This document shows positions 1 to 10,000 of a stretch of DNA of 64,000 bases, piece by piece. The stretch's first letter is position 1. Every line of letters begins with the position of its first letter. Below the pieces are notes generated by a model, which was not told where the DNA came from, ran no database searches, and was given only the letters and a program-made list of their open reading frames with translations. A program made the translations under genes and the position numbers. The stretch is from Lachnospiraceae bacterium (GTDB lineage Bacteria > Bacillota > Clostridia > Oscillospirales > Ruminococcaceae): NCBI GenBank assembly GCA_023664705.1, contig JAMPFE010000005.1, forward strand, positions 73,152 to 137,151. Reading direction: 5' to 3'.

Positions 1-333
1 AAGGACGCGGGCTTTAAGATGCTGATGGACGATTTCGGCGCGGGTTATTCCTCGCTGAATATGCTGAAAACAACGCAGTTTGACGTGCTGAAGATAGACC
101 GCAGCTTCCTTTCGGAGTTTATGGAGTCTCCGCGCGGGCGGAAGATAATCGAGCACACTATCTCGATGTCGCAGGATATCGGGCTCGACATTATCGCGGA
201 GGGCGTTGAAACGATAGAGCAGGCGGAGTTCCTCAGCGAATGCGGCTGCGACTCGGCGCAGGGCTTCTACTATTCCAAGCCTATTCCCGTCGCGGAATTC
301 GACAAGCGGCTCGTGGAGGTCAATATGAGATAA
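1..333 (+). CDS. EAL-domain protein, C-terminal end (partial)
   Basis: The window opens inside this gene; only the last 110 residues are present. The stretch DDFGAGYSSLNML matches the conserved DFG-G-SS loop of EAL domains, which hydrolyse cyclic di-GMP, and the following ILKIDRSF-like and EGVET-like blocks (here VLKIDRSFL and IIAEGVETIEQ) are also typical, as is the closing QG-YSKP motif near the end. The catalytic EAL motif itself and any GGDEF or sensor domain lie upstream of the window, so activity cannot be judged. The gene converges on the MarR gene across a strong hairpin. Family assignment is firm; substrate activity is inference. Confidence 0.9.
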   Translation, partial: KDAGFKMLMDDFGAGYSSLNMLKTTQFDVLKIDRSFLSEFMESPRGRKIIEHTISMSQDIGLDIIAEGVETIEQAEFLSECGCDSAQGFYYSKPIPVAEFDKRLVEVNMR

Positions 334-338
334 CGGCA

Positions 339-373
339 AACGGGCAGAATGGCGGCACGCCATTCTGCCCGTT
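339..373. terminator. Long hairpin between convergent genes
   Basis: A 16-base arm (339-354) and its exact complement (358-373) surround a 3-base loop, between the stop codons of the EAL gene and the convergent MarR gene. Neither strand has a clear T-run after the stem, so this is a strong structure that may act as a bidirectional barrier or RNA 3' stabiliser rather than a textbook intrinsic terminator. Confidence 0.55.
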
Positions 374-387
374 CATACTTCAACGGT

Positions 388-852
388 TCAAACCCGCTCT
401 ATCTCGCTTCTGAGATTATCGCTCATCTTTTCAAGCGTCGAGCGCAGCGCCTTAAGCTCCTTTTCGCTTACGCCCTGCAGCATGGTGTCCTCGGCTTTGT
501 CGAGAGCTACAAGAATCTTTTCGTACATCTTCCTGCCCTTATCGGTGATATACACATGCGTCTCGCGGCGGTCGTTGTCGTTCTTTTCGCGGCGGACGAT
601 GCCCTCGCGTTCCATATTACGCAGAGTAATACTGATAGTCGGCGCCTTAAGATTGGTAATCTTCACCAGTTCGAGCTGAGTGAGGCTGTCGTTCTCCATA
701 AGCGGCTTCATCACATGCCGATATGAGTAGCGCATCCCTATGCGCTCCAGTTCGCGGCACACATAAGCACCAAACAAGTAGCTGGCTTCGTTCACGCTCG
801 TGATAGAGTCGTTGCCCTGCACCATTAAGGAGTTATTATTGGTAGCTTTCAT
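388..852 (-). CDS. MarR-family transcriptional regulator
   Basis: A 154-residue winged-helix regulator. The central part (LTQLELVKITNLKAPTIS, then NMEREGIVRREKNDNDRR) is the helix-turn-helix and wing of MarR proteins, including the D-RR wing motif, and helices at both ends would form the dimer interface. I chose the ATG at 852 because AAGGA sits eight bases upstream; an in-frame start 30 bases further upstream has no ribosome site. MarR proteins usually repress nearby genes until an aromatic or lipophilic ligand or an oxidant binds. The only neighbours are its own promoter region and the converging EAL gene, so its target is unknown; autoregulation is plausible. Confidence 0.92.
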   Translation of the reverse strand: MKATNNNSLMVQGNDSITSVNEASYLFGAYVCRELERIGMRYSYRHVMKPLMENDSLTQLELVKITNLKAPTISITLRNMEREGIVRREKNDNDRRETHVYITDKGRKMYEKILVALDKAEDTMLQGVSEKELKALRSTLEKMSDNLRSEIERV

Positions 853-1180
853 ATGTATTCCTTCTTTCAAATCGTCAACCAACCAACCGCCCGTCTACCT
901 CAAGCTGCAGCGATACCGTCAGCAGCTTCTTCTCTCCTAATATTTATTATAGCTCAATTTCAAAAGTTGTCAATACTTTTTTTGTGAAAACTGTGTGAAA
1001 TTTAAACCAAAAAGCCTTTTGTAATGCGGTTTTTACAGTATTTGGAACGGTTGCATATCAAACAATTCCACTAATGGTATTTAATGGTAATTATCCCGAA
1101 AAATTTATTATACAATTTATTACATTTCGGGATATTTTTATATAAAAACGTTCAAAAGGGAATACATTACGGAAAGTATA
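853..1180. other. AT-rich intergenic region
   Basis: No gene is visible here. It holds the marR promoter, then AT-rich sequence with two copies of taatggta near 1075-1093 and an inverted repeat of nine bases (1093-1101 with 1125-1133) around a 23-base AT loop. I cannot assign a role to the inverted repeat. Confidence 0.5.
946..973 (-). promoter_or_regulatory. Vegetative promoter of the marR gene
   Basis: On the minus strand TTGACA (968-973) and TATAAT (946-951) are separated by 16 bases, a perfect pair of boxes. Transcription would start near 939 and leave a leader of about 87 bases before the marR start. Confidence 0.8.
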
Positions 1181-1206
1181 AAATCGGACGCTTCGGCGTC
1201 CGATTT
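1181..1206 (-). terminator. Intrinsic terminator after the epimerase gene
   Basis: An 11-base stem with a TTCG tetraloop (arms 1181-1191 and 1196-1206) lies just downstream of the epimerase stop. The plus strand carries a run of T after it and the minus strand a T-rich tail, so it may work in both directions. Confidence 0.8.
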
Positions 1207-1214
1207 TTTTCATT

Positions 1215-2075
1215 TTACCCGACAGCCGAAATGGAATAGGTAAACGCCCTCTCCCCGCCGCTGTTCAGAGTGACCGCGCCGCGCTTTTCGGCGAATACGC
1301 CCGTCGCGTCGTCGAAATCCGCCGAACCGCACCACGGCTCTATGCACAAAAACGGCGCGTCCTTCGCCTGCCACACGCCGAGGCTCGTGAAGTCGGGAAA
1401 ATCCACGCAAACGCCCTTGTTCTCCTTGTCGAGCAGCATCACCGAGCGCGAAACCACCTTGTCGAAATAGCATACGTCCCCGTAAAACAGCTCGTGCTTT
1501 AACGTGAGCGTCGTCTCGCCGTTCAGCAGCGGGCGGCGATTATTTTCCTCGTGCAGACCCGTTTCGAGGTTGTAATTCGGAACGGCAGCCGTCTCGGGCT
1601 TGGCAAACTCGAGGCGGTAATCGGTGAACTCGCCGCCGCACGCAAACGCGGGGTGCGCTCCTATGCAGAACGGCATCGGCTCGGGGGAGTTGTTTTTCAC
1701 ACGGTACGTCACGGCAATGCCGTCCGATTTGAGCGTATACGTTACCGTAAAGCGGAAATCGAACGGGTACATTTTAAGGGTGTAGTCGCTCTGCTCGAGC
1801 GAGAATGTTACGGACGTGCCGTTTACGCTCTCGACGGAGAGCTCGAGGTCCCGCGCGAAGCCGTGCTTGGTGATGCCGTACTCCCTGCCGTTAATAAGGG
1901 TTTTCCCGTTGCGGAGAGTGCCTATCATCGGGAAAAGCAGCGGCGAGGTCTTGCCCCAGAAAGCGGGATCGGCGCGCCACATAAGCTCGCGCCTGCCGAC
2001 CGTGAGCGATTTGAGCTCCGCGCCCTTTGAGATAAGCCTTGCCGTGCAGCCGTCGTTTTTCAGTTGAATGTCCAT
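1215..2075 (-). CDS. Aldose 1-epimerase family protein (LacX-like)
   Basis: A 286-residue galactose-mutarotase-fold protein. The start resembles LacX-type members (RRELMWRADPAFWGKTSPLLFP) and the candidate catalytic histidines are in TKHGFARD and IGAHPAFA, with a glutamate in CIEPWCG that would act as base. Members interconvert alpha and beta anomers of sugars or of phosphorylated sugars; the substrate cannot be read from the sequence. The ATG at 2075 has AAGGAGG directly upstream. It starts 18 bases after the stop of the propeller gene, so it is probably the last gene of the long hisS-addBA transcript, and it is followed by a strong terminator. Confidence 0.88.
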   Translation of the reverse strand: MDIQLKNDGCTARLISKGAELKSLTVGRRELMWRADPAFWGKTSPLLFPMIGTLRNGKTLINGREYGITKHGFARDLELSVESVNGTSVTFSLEQSDYTLKMYPFDFRFTVTYTLKSDGIAVTYRVKNNSPEPMPFCIGAHPAFACGGEFTDYRLEFAKPETAAVPNYNLETGLHEENNRRPLLNGETTLTLKHELFYGDVCYFDKVVSRSVMLLDKENKGVCVDFPDFTSLGVWQAKDAPFLCIEPWCGSADFDDATGVFAEKRGAVTLNSGGERAFTYSISAVG

Positions 2076-2093
2076 AGTGTCCTCCTTAATATT

Positions 2094-3392
2094 TCAATAC
2101 TGCGGGGGCTTCTTTTCATTGCGCTTTTTTGCCCACGCGCGCAATATCAGCATAAGCATAATTATGATCGCCAGCATCAGTAAAATTTTCAAAATTATGG
2201 TGAACAGATCGTTCTCGCGCTCGCGGACAGCCCAGACGCGCCCGAAAGCGTCGCGGAAGAACATCGTCCCGTTCGCGGCGACCGCCGACCTGCCGTCCGT
2301 GTAGTCGATTATCTTCGCGAGCTCGGAGACTGTCTGCACGTCGTCGCCGTCAAGTATGTTGTACAGATACCAGCAAACGCCGCCGTCGCTCTCGGTATAT
2401 GGGGCGGCTGTGTAGGCGCGCTGTCCCCTGCCCGTGCAGATAAACGGCGCTGTGCAGTTTTTCAGCTCGGGAAACCTCTCCGCGACCTCCATATTCAGCC
2501 CGTCCAGTACGAAAAAGCCCTCGCTCGAGCCGACGTATACGCGGTTATTCAGCTCCGCGGGAGCCGTGAGCTCGCCGCCCAGCCCGCAGCTTATCAGCGT
2601 GTCCTCCTCGGCACTGCCGCCGTCGGTAAGGCGCAGCTTGTACAAATTGCCGTCCGCGCCCGACATGAACACCGCGTACTTCCCCGCGAAAACGGCGGTT
2701 ATCTCCGCGCCGACGGGGTTTTCGGCGAACTCCGCGCCGTTTTTGCCGTGCGCGACAAGGCTCTCCCCAGCGCCGAAAAGAACGTACTCCCCGAAAAGCG
2801 ACGGCGACGTGACCGCGCTGTCCGAGGCGTATTCCCAGACGGTTTTCAGACCGTCGGAAACGTCGGCGCAGACGAATTTGTACGCGTCGCCCGTTTTCGC
2901 GCCGAAATATGCGTAATTGTCGATAACGGCAACGTCCGTGACTATCTCGCCGAATGCCGCGGAGCATACGACCCGCATATCCTCGGTCTCCACGACGAAA
3001 ATCTTCGTGCGCGCCGGCTGCACGAGAACGCCGTTCAGCACCGCGCCGCGGCAATTCTCCGAGACCTTTTCGTCAAGCTCCGCAAACGATACGAGGCTGC
3101 CGTCCTTCTGCGCGAGCTTGTTGACCTTGTTCAGCGTCGGGATAAGCACGAACTCCCCGTCGGCAAGCGGAACGCCCGCCGTTTCCGCCTCGGAGGTGCT
3201 CCACATGATCTCGACGTAGTTCTTGTCATACGGCGTTTTCGCGTTTACGGCAGCGCTTTCGTCCGCGAAGCCGGCGGTTTCCGTGAAAGTCACGGTTTCC
3301 GCGAACGCCGCCGTTCCCGTGAAAGTCACGGTGCCCGTAAGCGCGAACGCCGCCGCCGAAATCAAACACATAAATAATTTCTTCATCTTCAT
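2094..3392 (-). CDS. Secreted or anchored beta-propeller-like protein
   Basis: A 432-residue protein with an N-terminal signal sequence (MKMKKLFMCLISAAAFALTG) and a C-terminal hydrophobic segment of about 20 residues (roughly 396-416) followed by KKRNEKK, so it is probably exported with its body outside and its tail in the membrane. Between them are repeated beta-rich units containing YAYFGAKTGDAYKF-, YVLFGAG- and VYVGSSEG-like strands, as in PQQ/WD-like propellers. Just after the signal a degenerate repeat occurs (TVTFTGTAAFAE then TVTFTETAGFAD), mirrored in the DNA by two copies of gtgaaagtcacggt. The start overlaps the addA stop as ATGA, implying translational coupling. No specific family is recognised; a role in DNA repair is not implied by the sequence. 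Confidence 0.75.
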   Translation of the reverse strand: MKMKKLFMCLISAAAFALTGTVTFTGTAAFAETVTFTETAGFADESAAVNAKTPYDKNYVEIMWSTSEAETAGVPLADGEFVLIPTLNKVNKLAQKDGSLVSFAELDEKVSENCRGAVLNGVLVQPARTKIFVVETEDMRVVCSAAFGEIVTDVAVIDNYAYFGAKTGDAYKFVCADVSDGLKTVWEYASDSAVTSPSLFGEYVLFGAGESLVAHGKNGAEFAENPVGAEITAVFAGKYAVFMSGADGNLYKLRLTDGGSAEEDTLISCGLGGELTAPAELNNRVYVGSSEGFFVLDGLNMEVAERFPELKNCTAPFICTGRGQRAYTAAPYTESDGGVCWYLYNILDGDDVQTVSELAKIIDYTDGRSAVAANGTMFFRDAFGRVWAVRERENDLFTIILKILLMLAIIIMLMLILRAWAKKRNEKKPPQY

Positions 3393-6300
3393 ATTTTATA
3401 CGCCTTGTCCGCGAGGAACGCGTACAAATACATCTCCTTGATAGGTTTTCCCGTAAATTCGGGGAGTATCTTGCTGTATATCTTCACCTGCTTGGCGTAG
3501 TTTTCGCGCTCCTCCTCGAGATTTGTCACGGTGTCGCTCTTGTAGTCGACGACGACGATGCCGTCCTCCTCGACGAAATAGAGGTCTATCTGCCCTTGAA
3601 CGCTTATTCTGCCGTCGTAGTCCTGCCCGACCTCCCTACCGCATATCTCTGCGTAAAAGGGCTGCTCGCGGCGTATTTCAAGGCTTTTCAGCATCCGCTG
3701 TCCGAGCTCCCCGCGGAAGAACTCCGCGATATGCGCAGGCTCGGCTATCTCCGCCTCGCGCTCTGTCAGCTTTCCGCTTTCGACAAGCTCCGCGATCGCC
3801 GCGGATACCGCCCTTTCGGAGCAGTCCCCGAGGCTGTCGAGAGAGATAAACTGCATCGCGTGGTGATAGGCGTTGCCTTTTTCCGTTCCCGAGGGCTTGC
3901 CGCCGCTCGCGAAGCTCGGCTTTATGAGGTTCACGGGGCGCACGGACTGCTGATGAGCAAGCTCCGTCACCGTGAATTTCGCCTGTTGGCGCGTTTCCTC
4001 GGCGTAAGCGTAGCGCTCGTTCATAAGCGAAACAAGCTCCTCCGCCTCCCCGTCGGAAATTTCGTACCGCTCCTCCTCCGCCGCTTCAACGCTCGGCGCG
4101 ACGCCGTCGGCTTTTTCCCTGTGTATTCGGCAGTCAACGCCGTCGAGCGCAAAGCTGTCGGGCATATCCTCGGGAGCGTACCGCAGCAGCGAGCCGAGCA
4201 CCCACTTGAACGGCGCGGTCTTATCGAATATTTCCTCGGGAATATTCGGGTCGAATTTGCTGCCGTCGGGGTCGCTCAAATCGAATTTCCCGACCATTAT
4301 CAGCTTCTCCCGCGCCCTCGTCATCGCGACGTACAGCAGCCGCAGCTCCTCGCCGCAGAGCTTTTTCCGAATAAAGCGCGAGACCGAATTGTACGCGAGC
4401 GTTTTGGTGCGCAGGCGCTTCTTTACGTCAACGCTCTTCAGCGCGAGATACTTATCGCGGTTTACCAGCAGCGTGCCCGAAAAGTCCGAGAGGTTCATCG
4501 CCGTCTGGAGCTCCGCCATTATGCACACGGGCACCTCCAGCCCCTTGCTCCCGTGGAACGTCATTATCCGAACGGTATCCGCCGCGCTTTCGGGGCGCGC
4601 AGCCTCCTCAACGCCGCCCTGGGCGTTCTCCCTTGCCCTGTCGATAAAGCGCAGGAAGTCGCTCAGATCGCCGCCGTCGCGCGCCGTAAAATCCGACGCG
4701 AGCCTTTGGAGAGCGCGGACGTTCGACACGCGCTGGGCGCTGTCCTCAAACGCCGCGACCACGGAGGTGATCTCCGTGTCCTCGTAAACCTTGCGTATAA
4801 GGTCGTTGAGCGAGCCCGAGCTGCTGCAGTACCGAAACGAGCTCAGGTCCTCCGCAAAGCGCTTCAGCTTGGGGTTCACGGCGCGCTCCGCAATGCCCGT
4901 TTCGTTTTCCGTAAGCTCCCCGAGGTCAAGCGGCTGCGAGCAGACCCTTATGCAGTTGTACAGCGAGTACTTCTTGCACGCTTTGGCGACGCTCCTCGCC
5001 TGCTTTTCGGTGAGCGCGTCCCCGGCGACCCCCAGCGTCCCGAGCCTCAGCTGCGCCGCCTCCTCGGCAGTGAACCTGTATATCGGCGACATAAGCACCT
5101 TCAGCATCTCCTCGTTCTTCAGCGGGTTGTCGATTATCTTGAGATAATTTATCACAAGCGTTATCTCCTCCGCGTCGAGGAAGTTTCGTCCCTTCGGCGC
5201 CGAAGACGCTATGCCGAGCTCCTCGAGCGCCCTGCGGTAGAGCGGTATCTTCGACTTGGTGCGGAGCAGCACCGCGAAATCCGAATACCCGCACCTTTCA
5301 AGCCCGTTTTCCTTGCTTATAAGGAAGCCCTCGTCGTCGTGCAGCGCTTTTATCTTCGCCGCGACAAATCTCGCCTGCGCCATATCCTTGTCGTCATCGG
5401 CGCTGTCCTTGGTATCGAGCAGGATCACCTCGGAGACGTACTTTTCGCGGCACTCCTCGGGTATCTCGGGATAGTCCGCGCCGAGACGGAGCTGATGCCC
5501 GCGCGCGTAGTCCGCGCCGCCGTATTCCTCGGTCATAAGCCCCGAGAACGCCGCGTTTACCGTATCGATGACCGCCCGTCTGCTGCGGTAGTTCACGTTC
5601 AGCGGCAGCTCCCTGAAGCCCTCCCTTTCGGCAAGCCGAGCCATAATATACGGATTGCCGCCGCGGAACGCGTATATCGACTGCTTCACGTCGCCGACAT
5701 AAAACAGTCTGCCATTGCCGAGCAGCTTGAATATCTCCGCCTGAATATCGTTAACGTCCTGAAATTCGTCCACGATAATGCAGCCGAACCGCTCCGAGAG
5801 CTGCCGACGGAAATCGTCGTCGGAGCGCAGCTTTTCAAGCAGAATAAGCTCGCAGTCCGAAAAATCCACGCAGCCCGACGACCTCTTCAGCTCCGCGAGG
5901 TATTCCCCGTAAACACGCAGCAGCTTGACAAACGACCGCACGGCAGTGCGCTGCCGCGGAAAAGCCTCCTCCTCGGCGGCTTTGTCGACCGAATAACCGA
6001 GAATATCCGCGACCACCTCCTTGAACGCGTTTTTTGCGTTGGTGAACAGCCTTCTGTATACGGTTTTCGCGCCGCTCCTCGGATCGACCGAGACGGGGTT
6101 TTCCTCGACCGACTTCACCTCCGCAAAAAATCCGCTCAAGGTCTCGAGCGAGGGGTCGTCCTCAAAGGCTTTAAAGCCCGCCTCAATGATCCCGAGCCGC
6201 CGAAAATCCTCATCGATATAATCGAAAATCGTCGGGGCTATCTCGTTCAGCAGCTTATTCGCGCTGTCTATTCTGCTCCTGTTCCTTGCGTTCGGCTCGA

Positions 6301-7093
6301 GACCGTCGAGTATCTCCCGTATCTCGGGAACGAGATTATTCCGCACGTCGCCGTAAAGCTCGGCGATATGCCGCGCGCGTTTTACTTTGCCCGAAAGCAG
6401 GTCTTTAATGGGCTTTATATACTCGTTTTCAAGGCTCTCAATGCTCTCGTATACGCTTTCCGCGCCGCTGAGCCAACCCTCCGCGTCCGCGTATGTCGAA
6501 AGCTCCTCCGCCGTGCTCATAATATTTTTCTCGAGAGCATAGTCGTTCTCGAAGTCGAAGGTATAAAACAGCGTTTCGCGCTCCTCCTTTGAGAACGCGC
6601 GGTCGCCCGTAAGCATCTCGTCGTACATATCCTGCATGGCGAGCTTCATCGCCTGCGACTGCAGCGCGGTTTTCTTGGCGGCGTCGGCTATCGTGAAGCT
6701 TATCGGCAAATCGAAAGCCTCGGCGTTCTCGCGGAGCATTTTCAGACAGAACGCGTCTATCGTCGAAATGGACGCGCTGCGCAGCGCGAATATCTGCTCG
6801 TTAAGGTACTCGCGCTCCCCGAAAGCCTCCTCGGAATTATCGTCCGAAAGCTCCTCTAACCTGTCGGAGAGCGCCCTGTTGAGCTTCTCCCGCAGGCTTT
6901 TCGTGGCGTTTCGCGTAAAGGTCATAACGCAAAGCGTGTCCGCCTTTATATCAAGCTCCCTGTCCGAGAGCAGACGGATAACGCGCTCCACGAGCAGCGT
7001 GGTCTTGCCGCTGCCCGCGGCGGCGGTAACGACGGCGGGCGAAGTGTGCGTATAATCGGCCGCCCTTTGCTGGTCGGGATTAAGCTTACTCAT
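3389..7093 (-). CDS. addA: ATP-dependent helicase/nuclease subunit A (AddA)
   Basis: AddA, 1234 residues, close to the usual length, is the UvrD-like helicase and nuclease subunit of AddAB, which resects double-strand breaks for RecA loading. Visible in order: Walker A AAAGSGKTTLL (about 23-34), Walker B IIVDEFQDVND, motif III/IV region GDVKQSIYAFRGGNP, motif V TFHGSKGLE, motif VI YVAMTRAREKL, and the C-terminal RecB-type nuclease with VVVDYKSDT. All key residues are present, so it should be active. The ATG follows GAGGAGG. It overlaps the end of addB by 8 bases and its own stop overlaps the propeller gene, so the genes form one translationally coupled block. Confidence 0.97.
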   Translation of the reverse strand: MSKLNPDQQRAADYTHTSPAVVTAAAGSGKTTLLVERVIRLLSDRELDIKADTLCVMTFTRNATKSLREKLNRALSDRLEELSDDNSEEAFGEREYLNEQIFALRSASISTIDAFCLKMLRENAEAFDLPISFTIADAAKKTALQSQAMKLAMQDMYDEMLTGDRAFSKEERETLFYTFDFENDYALEKNIMSTAEELSTYADAEGWLSGAESVYESIESLENEYIKPIKDLLSGKVKRARHIAELYGDVRNNLVPEIREILDGLEPNARNRSRIDSANKLLNEIAPTIFDYIDEDFRRLGIIEAGFKAFEDDPSLETLSGFFAEVKSVEENPVSVDPRSGAKTVYRRLFTNAKNAFKEVVADILGYSVDKAAEEEAFPRQRTAVRSFVKLLRVYGEYLAELKRSSGCVDFSDCELILLEKLRSDDDFRRQLSERFGCIIVDEFQDVNDIQAEIFKLLGNGRLFYVGDVKQSIYAFRGGNPYIMARLAEREGFRELPLNVNYRSRRAVIDTVNAAFSGLMTEEYGGADYARGHQLRLGADYPEIPEECREKYVSEVILLDTKDSADDDKDMAQARFVAAKIKALHDDEGFLISKENGLERCGYSDFAVLLRTKSKIPLYRRALEELGIASSAPKGRNFLDAEEITLVINYLKIIDNPLKNEEMLKVLMSPIYRFTAEEAAQLRLGTLGVAGDALTEKQARSVAKACKKYSLYNCIRVCSQPLDLGELTENETGIAERAVNPKLKRFAEDLSSFRYCSSSGSLNDLIRKVYEDTEITSVVAAFEDSAQRVSNVRALQRLASDFTARDGGDLSDFLRFIDRARENAQGGVEEAARPESAADTVRIMTFHGSKGLEVPVCIMAELQTAMNLSDFSGTLLVNRDKYLALKSVDVKKRLRTKTLAYNSVSRFIRKKLCGEELRLLYVAMTRAREKLIMVGKFDLSDPDGSKFDPNIPEEIFDKTAPFKWVLGSLLRYAPEDMPDSFALDGVDCRIHREKADGVAPSVEAAEEERYEISDGEAEELVSLMNERYAYAEETRQQAKFTVTELAHQQSVRPVNLIKPSFASGGKPSGTEKGNAYHHAMQFISLDSLGDCSERAVSAAIAELVESGKLTEREAEIAEPAHIAEFFRGELGQRMLKSLEIRREQPFYAEICGREVGQDYDGRISVQGQIDLYFVEEDGIVVVDYKSDTVTNLEEERENYAKQVKIYSKILPEFTGKPIKEMYLYAFLADKAYKI

Positions 7094-10000
7094 CTCCGTC
7101 CTCCTCTCCTTTTTTGACGTAAGGATTTTCCCATTCGGGCTCTTTTTTCGTACCGTAAGCGCACGCCTTTTCCACGGTAACGGCGTTTGCGCCCGCGTTC
7201 CCGCAAATATCCCCGAATCGGCAGTATTCGCAGGGGTCCTTACGCTTGTTCTCGGTCTTTCCGTTAACGTCGCGGTGCGTTTCGGTGCACACGAGCGGCA
7301 GCGCGCTCACGTCCCCGCCGAACAGCGCCGAAAGCTCCTCGCGGACGGCGTCGAGCACGTCCCCGCGCAGCCTGTCGAAGCTCTCCGCGTCCGCTTGGTT
7401 GAGCGCGTTCGGCGTGAACGTCTTTTTTATCAGCTCGACGGTTTTCTCGTCAAGCTCGCCCTCGGAGGAAATTTTTTCCAACACGAATTTAAGATACCCC
7501 TCGAGGTCGCTCCTCGTCACCTCGTCGCTTATCAGCAGCTCGTTCGGATGGTAGTTCATCGCGAGCATCCGGTACGGCGACAGCGTTTCCTCAACGGCGC
7601 CCGTGTTCTTCGAGGGCGCGTAGCTCACTCCCCCCGGGCACAGCGTAAGCGTCGGGTTGTCCTTGTTGGCGTCGCAGAGCGCGAACAGATACAGCAGCAT
7701 CTGCAAATTCGAGCCGTGCAGCGTATTGTTGAGGTCAAACTCGCGCACGGAGCTTTTATAGTCCACCACGCGCACATAAACCTTGTCCCTGCCGCCGTTT
7801 TCGTCCTTTACCGAAAACGCGTCCACGCGGTCTATCCTGCCCGTAAGCGTCACCTCCATGCCGTTGTCAAGCCTTATTACAAGCGGCTTTATCTCAATGT
7901 ACTTATCGCTTTTTTCGGGAACGCGCGGCTCCGCTGCCTCGCGGCTCTCCTCGGAATACAGCTCCGCGGAGGGTATCACGGCGGCGTTCGGCAATTCGTT
8001 GTCGATAAGGAATTTCGGCTCCCTGTCGGCAATGTCCAGCTCGAAGAACTTCGGACGGTAGCGCCGCGCGAAAAACTCCGCCTGCACGGTTATAAGCACG
8101 TCCGCCGCCGAGTTCGCGATATTGTTGAACAAAAACTCCGTGCGCTTGTCGTCGGAAAACTCGTTGTTGGTCTCCAGACGGCAGTACTCCGCGAGATATT
8201 TTCGCGAAAGCGAATACAGCTCCGCGCGTGTAAGCCCGAAAAAGCCGTCCGGGTCGCCGCCGTATTCCTTCAAGACGTTTTCCAACACGAAATGTATCGC
8301 GTCGCCGCGCTTGGCGTTGTTGAAGCTGCGCGGGCTCTTTTCGTCAATGCCGAGCCCGTATCGGCAGAAATAGTCGAATTTGCACGCGTTCAGCTTTTCA
8401 ACGGCGGTCGCGCCGATATAATCCGGCAAAAGCCTGCGCGCCGTGCCCGCCGAAATACGGTGATGCCCCGAAAAAGCGGCGTTGTCCGCTGTTCTTGCGG
8501 TGCGCGAGCTCCGTATATCGTCCAGCATCGCCGTAAAATCCGCGTTTCCGTTTTTTTCCAGAGCCCTTTTCAGCACGGCGTTATCGCGCCCGCCGCGGCT
8601 CAGCCCCATAGCGTACCGCGCCTTTGCCGCCTTTTCCGTGCGGCAGTAGAATTTATTGCCGAGCTCGGAGGTATCGACGACCCTCGCGTCGGGAAAAGTC
8701 CCGAGGATGCCGCCGATAACGTCCGAGCGCTGAACAGCCTCGCCCGAAACGTCGTACCGCGGGCAGCTCACGCATAAAAATTCCGACGGCAGCGATACCG
8801 CCTTATACGCGCGGTACAGCGACAAATAATACTGCTCCCTTATCGACTTCAGGCAGCGCTCGCCGAAATGCGTTATGTTGTCGCGCAGCAGCTCCGTCTC
8901 ATACTGCGAGAATATCCCGCTCTGCGGCGCGGGCGTGGGAAAGCCCTCGTAGGTCGCTCCGACGATAAACGCCGCCCTTATGTTGTCCGCGCGCGTCCTG
9001 TCAATATCGCCGACAAGAACGCAGTCCACGTACTGCGGCGGCTTCGCGAGCGTCGTTGTCGAGCAGACGTCGCGAAACAGCCCGTAATAGTCGTCAAGCG
9101 TGATAGGAACGCCGCCGAGCTCCTTGTGCAGCGCGTCGAATATCCCGATAAGCGAGTTCCACAATCTTTGATACAGCGCGACCATCTCCGCGTTCAGCCC
9201 CTCGCCGTTTTCGTTCATACAGCGCGAAAACAGCGCCCTCTGCACGCCTATATCGTCCGTGAGGAATTTATACAGCAGCTCCGTAAGCTCCGCGCCGTCT
9301 ATCGTCCCGCTGCCCTTCGGCAGCCTTTTGCGCAGCTTCAGAAGCGGCTCGGCAACGCCCCTTCTTATCTCCTCCGCCTGCTCCATGGCAGCGTCTCTCT
9401 CAAGGCGGTTGTTCTTGAACGTAAACGGCTTTTTGAGGTGCGGCGTTTCGAGCGCCCATTCGTAAACGTAACTCTCAAACACGTCTATATCCTTTGCCGA
9501 CAAGCCCACGCGCTCGCCCTTTTCGGGGTCGAATTTGCTGAAAAAGCCCGTCTTAACGCAGCTCAGCACCGTATCGGCATTGAAGCTCCTCAAAGCGTTC
9601 AGCGCGGCGATAACGGCGTTTATCAGCGGCTGATACAAAATAGGCTCCGGCGAGTCCGTGAAAACGGGTATATCATACCTCGCGAACGCGCTTTCCACGT
9701 ATCTCCCGTAAGCGCCCGCGTCCGCGCAGAGCACGGCTATCTCGCGGTAGCGCATGCCCTTTTCGCTCACCAGCTGCCGTATTTTCGCGGCAGCGTAGTC
9801 GACCTCCTCGTAAACGCTCGGCGCGCTCACCAACTCAACGCTGTCCCCGAGCTCAACGGCGCTCTTCCCCGCCGAGAAAAGCCGCTCGGTAAGCTCGCGC
9901 AAAGGGCTGCCTTCGCCCATTCTGTCGGCTATCCCCTCCGTGACGAACCTTATCTCGCAGCCGTCCTCCTCCGCCTGCCGTTTAAGGCGGCTTATCTGTT

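Noticed and set aside
853..1180. tRNA or small RNA in the AT-rich gap
   Set aside because: No cloverleaf, no conserved TTCRA loop and no terminator specific to it; only an AT-rich inverted repeat.
3596..6592. 998-codon open frame on the plus strand
   Set aside because: It is the antisense of addA. High GC at third codon positions removes stops from the opposite frame; the translation is Arg/Leu-rich low-quality sequence without any family motif, and there is no ribosome site.
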